A stretch of DNA of 64,000 bases from assembly GCA_022790855.1 (NCBI GenBank), contig JAAVYA010000051.1, positions 62,001 through 126,000 on the forward strand, given 5' to 3'. The translations under genes were made by a program, and so were the position numbers. Within the stretch, counting starts at the first letter, position 1; each line of letters begins with the position of its first letter. Source of the DNA: Lachnospiraceae bacterium (GTDB taxonomy: Bacteria > Bacillota > Clostridia > Lachnospirales > Lachnospiraceae). Positions 61,407 through 64,000 of this stretch are shown in pieces. The notes below the pieces were generated by a model. That model was not told the origin of the DNA, did not search any database, and saw only the letters and a program-made list of their open reading frames with translations.

Positions 61407-62585
61407 ATGATCAACGAATGCTATTATGACGAATTTGACAAAAAAGAGGGACTCGGCTTTGATTCTAAGGTTGTTCACGGAGCCATGGGCTGCGACCCCA
61501 TTACCGGAGCCGTCAGTTTCCCAATTTTCCAGAGCGCCACATTCCGTCACCGCTCCTTCGGTATTTCCACCGGATACGATTATTCCCGGCTCTCAAACCC
61601 TACCCGCCAGGAACTGGAACGCACCATCGCCATACTGGAAGGAGGCCTGGAAGGTTTTGCATTTACCAGCGGACAGGCTGCCAATATGACAGTTTTTAGT
61701 CTGTTAAAAAATGGTGATCATGTATTGCTCTCTGATGATATTTACGGCGGCACCTTCCGTATCTGTGAAGAAATCTTTCGCGGCGTCGGAGCCGATTTTA
61801 CTTATGTGGATATGGGTGACCTGGCGCAGGTCCGTGAGCATTTACGCCCTTCTACCCGGATGATCTTTGTGGAAACTCCTACGAACCCTATGATGAAAGT
61901 AGCGGACATTGCGGCCATCTCAAAAATTGCCAAAGAACAAGGCGCCTTGCTGGTGGTAGACAACACCTTCCTGACCCCTTGCTTCCAGCGTCCCATTGAA
62001 TTAGGTGCGGATATCGTGGTACACAGCGGCACCAAATATCTCTGCGGCCACAACGACGTACTGGCCGGGCTTGCCGTAGTCACTACTCCGGAATTAGCGG
62101 AGCATTTTCACGGGGAAACGAAATCCCGGGGAAATCAACTGGCTCCCTTTGATTCCTGGCTGCTTCTTCGCGGCCTGAAAACCCTGTCCCTAAGAATGAA
62201 GCGCCACAACGAAAATGCTATGGAAGTGGCCAAATGGCTGCGCTCTCACCCCAAAGTAAAAAAAGTCTACTACACCGGCTTTGAAGACCACAAGGGGTAT
62301 GAGATCTCCTGCAGACAAGCCAGCGGCTTCGGCGGCATGATTTCCTTTGAATTAGACAGTGAGGAAAGCGCCCACAAGCTTCTGTCCAACGTCAATATGA
62401 TTCTCTTCGCAGAAAGCCTGGGAGGGTGTGAGACGCTTGTCACTTATCCTCTGACCCAAACTCATGAATCCATTCCGCGGAAAACCTGCGAGAAGCTGGG
62501 GATCAACGAACGCTTTATCCGCATTTCCATCGGGATAGAAGATGCAGCAGATATTATCAACGACCTTTCCCAGGCTTTGGAATAG
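61407..62585 (+). CDS. Cys/Met-metabolism PLP enzyme (cystathionine gamma-synthase/lyase family)
   Basis: The 392-residue protein is a trans-sulfuration-family fold-type I PLP enzyme: YSRLSNPTR at 59-67, SDDIYGGT at 109-116, FVETPTNP at 154-161, the PLP lysine K210 in HSGTKYLCGH and LGGCETLVTYPLTQTH at 338-353. Position 116 is Thr after Gly115, not the Cys of methionine gamma-lyase, so gamma-synthase, gamma-lyase or beta-lyase activity is more likely. GGAG-type sites precede the ATG. It ends nine bases before dapF copy 2, and that gene overlaps murE copy 2, so the three form one operon. Confidence 0.87.
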   Translation: MINECYYDEFDKKEGLGFDSKVVHGAMGCDPITGAVSFPIFQSATFRHRSFGISTGYDYSRLSNPTRQELERTIAILEGGLEGFAFTSGQAANMTVFSLLKNGDHVLLSDDIYGGTFRICEEIFRGVGADFTYVDMGDLAQVREHLRPSTRMIFVETPTNPMMKVADIAAISKIAKEQGALLVVDNTFLTPCFQRPIELGADIVVHSGTKYLCGHNDVLAGLAVVTTPELAEHFHGETKSRGNQLAPFDSWLLLRGLKTLSLRMKRHNENAMEVAKWLRSHPKVKKVYYTGFEDHKGYEISCRQASGFGGMISFELDSEESAHKLLSNVNMILFAESLGGCETLVTYPLTQTHESIPRKTCEKLGINERFIRISIGIEDAADIINDLSQALE

Positions 62586-62594
62586 GAGCAGCCT

Positions 62595-63446
62595 ATGAAC
62601 ATTCAGTTTACGAAAATGCAGGCCTTTGGCAACGACTATATTTATATGAATACTTTGAACCAGGACATGCCCTCTTCTCTGGGGGATTTGGCAAAACACG
62701 TCTCTGATATCCACTATGGAATCGGCTCCGACGGCATGGTATTGATCTGCCCTTCCAATTCCTGTGAATTCCGTATGAGGATTTTCAATCCCGACGGCAC
62801 AGAAGGAGAAATGTGCGGCAATGCTTTACGCAGCACAGCAAAGTATGTCTACGACAAAGGTCTGACAGACAAGACGGATTTCTATATTGAGACATTTGGC
62901 GGCAACCAGCATATCCAGCTTGAGACGGCCGGGGGCAAAGTCACCAACATAACCGCGGATATCGGAAAGCCTGTTTTGGACGCCAGGAAAATCCCTGTTT
63001 GTACCCCTCTGGATACATTTGTGAACCAGCCCGTCTCTGTAGAAGGCCGGACATTTTATCTCACAGCCGTCTCCTGGGGCAACCCCCACTGTGTTACGTT
63101 TTTGGACACCCTGGAGGATCTGAACATCACCCTCTACGGTCCTGCCATAGAAACCATGATATCCCTGTTCCCCAACCGCACCAATGTTACGTTCGCCCAG
63201 GTGGTTGATGATTCTCATATCAGGATCCGGGAATGGGAACGGGGAACCGGAGAAACCATCGGCTGCGGAACCGGCTGCTGCACTGCCGTAGCAGCGGCAA
63301 ACATCCTGGGTTTGTGCGGCCGTACCGTGACCGTAGAACAAATCGGCGGCCCGCTGCACATCCACTGGGACGAAGAGGACCACATGTTTATGACGGGCCC
63401 CTCCCACTATATTTGCGAAGGAGAAATCATCTATGAAGCTGAGTGA
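62595..63446 (+). CDS. dapF: Diaminopimelate epimerase family protein (copy 2)
   Basis: The 283-residue protein keeps both catalytic cysteines (C74 in MCGNALRS and C224 in GCGTGCC), GNDYIYMN and WGNPHCV. It differs from copy 1 at the substrate-pocket loops: NALRS against NGIRC, and WGNPHC against MGNPHA. It lies nine bases after a trans-sulfuration gene and overlaps murE copy 2 by 14 bases. It may be the main DAP epimerase, or may act on a sulfur-containing diamino acid such as lanthionine or cystathionine; the sequence does not decide this. Confidence 0.88.
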   Translation: MNIQFTKMQAFGNDYIYMNTLNQDMPSSLGDLAKHVSDIHYGIGSDGMVLICPSNSCEFRMRIFNPDGTEGEMCGNALRSTAKYVYDKGLTDKTDFYIETFGGNQHIQLETAGGKVTNITADIGKPVLDARKIPVCTPLDTFVNQPVSVEGRTFYLTAVSWGNPHCVTFLDTLEDLNITLYGPAIETMISLFPNRTNVTFAQVVDDSHIRIREWERGTGETIGCGTGCCTAVAAANILGLCGRTVTVEQIGGPLHIHWDEEDHMFMTGPSHYICEGEIIYEAE

Positions 63447-64000
63447 GTTGATAGAACACATATCCCCCCTCCAGGTGATCGGGGATGTGGATGTAGATAT
63501 TTCATCCATAGAATACAATTCCAAACAAGTAACAGATAAGACACTGTTTGTCTGCCTCAAAGGCTTTAAATCAGACGGACATACCTATATCGGGGACGCC
63601 TTCCACAAAGGCGCCTCCGCTTTTCTGGTGGAGACGCTTCCTACCGCTCCCATTGACGCTACGATCATCCAGGTGACAGACACCCGAAAAGCTCTGGCTT
63701 TAGCCGCTGCCGCCTGGTTCGGCCATCCGGCGAAAAAGCTCACTGTCATCGGCCTTACCGGAACCAAGGGTAAGACTACCACTGCCTTTATGATGAAACA
63801 GATTCTGGAGGAATCCGGATATAAAACCGGCATGATCGGAACCGTAGGCGCCTATATCTGCGACGAAAAAATCCCCATCAAAAATACGACTCCCGAATCC
63901 TTTGAGCTTCATTCTCTATTTGCCAGGATGGTGGAGAAAGGCTGTACCCACGTGGTTATGGAGGCTTCCTCCCAGGGCTTCAAATTGGAACGCACGGCAG
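63433..64000 (+). CDS. murE: UDP-MurNAc-tripeptide synthetase, MurE family (copy 2, cut by window end)
   Basis: The first 189 residues are visible. They contain the UDP-binding domain (IEYNSKQVTDKTLFVCLKG, DGHTYIGDAF), AAAWFGHPAKKL, the P-loop GLTGTKGKTTTAF near 110-122, IGTVG, NTTPES and VMEASSQGF. The reading frame is clearly MurE, but the specificity motif (DNPR or other) lies past base 64000. The ATG is inside the end of dapF copy 2 (14-base overlap), so the two are coupled. It shares strong similarity with the visible half of copy 1. Confidence 0.88.
   Translation, partial: MKLSELIEHISPLQVIGDVDVDISSIEYNSKQVTDKTLFVCLKGFKSDGHTYIGDAFHKGASAFLVETLPTAPIDATIIQVTDTRKALALAAAAWFGHPAKKLTVIGLTGTKGKTTTAFMMKQILEESGYKTGMIGTVGAYICDEKIPIKNTTPESFELHSLFARMVEKGCTHVVMEASSQGFKLERTA

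Noticed and set aside
61407-62585. Methionine gamma-lyase.
   Set aside because: The family's active-site Cys after the DxYGxT motif is absent (Gly-Thr), so a gamma-synthase or lyase of another type is more likely.
1-64000. CRISPR array, integrase, rRNA or tRNA genes.
   Set aside because: No spaced direct-repeat array, no recombinase signature and no tRNA-like cloverleaf was seen on reading both strands; short tRNAs could still be missed without a covariance search.

Overview
The window looks like chromosomal DNA of an anaerobic gut-type Clostridia, most probably Lachnospiraceae. The support is a moderate GC content, strong AGGAGG-type ribosome binding sites with occasional TTG starts, meso-diaminopimelate peptidoglycan genes, a DUF6465 protein, a large 2-hydroxyacyl-CoA dehydratase activase, a clostridial-type GlnRS and several gut-type carbohydrate genes. 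No rRNA, tRNA, CRISPR array, prophage or intact insertion sequence was found. The assignment is inferred from gene content, not from a marker gene.

Layout. 1-1659 (minus): SnoaL-like protein, FMN reductase and the start of a carboxylesterase. 1812-4246 (minus): a dapF-murE pair. 4380-10629 (minus): topB, a heterodimeric ABC exporter and its MarR regulator with two identical operators. 10775-19510: a small protein, a kinase remnant, a LytTR/LiaF-like module, a FeoA-FeoB fusion, a PadR/FtsW-like pair, a DUF6465 protein, a MalY-type C-S lyase and galE. 19813-29336: a FliD-like orphan, an ECF sigma/anti-sigma pair behind a Cys-rich EF-hand-like repeat protein, an M20 amidohydrolase, a c-di-GMP protein and a FUSC membrane protein. 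29495-35270 (minus): a cluster resembling C-glycoside deglycosidase (alpha TIM barrel plus DUF6379 beta subunit) with a second TIM barrel, an SGNH hydrolase, an NSS transporter and an MBL hydrolase. 35436-37445: remnants and a second LytTR module. 37559-42555: MocR regulator, DUF2225 protein, glnS and a rhomboid-like protein. 42650-46803: a Type IIS restriction-modification pair (AlwI-like nuclease, FokI-like double adenine methylase). 47158-58372: a LysM repeat protein between two inverted palindromic elements, the activase, rbsK, asnS, a trigger-factor-like lipoprotein and pncB. 58699-64000: a glycosyltransferase, a possible structured RNA, an AraC regulator, then a trans-sulfuration enzyme, a second dapF and a second murE (cut by the window end).

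The points most worth a second look are the duplicated dapF-murE module, one copy linked to a sulfur amino-acid enzyme; the C-glycoside-deglycosidase-like cluster without its oxidase; the sigma/anti-sigma locus whose proteins are rich in Cys, His and EF-hand-like loops; and several unrelated long foldback elements in intergenic gaps, two of which are inverted copies around one gene. The window also holds at least three decayed genes (aminoglycoside-kinase-like, AAA-ATPase-like, RelB/YafQ toxin-antitoxin).
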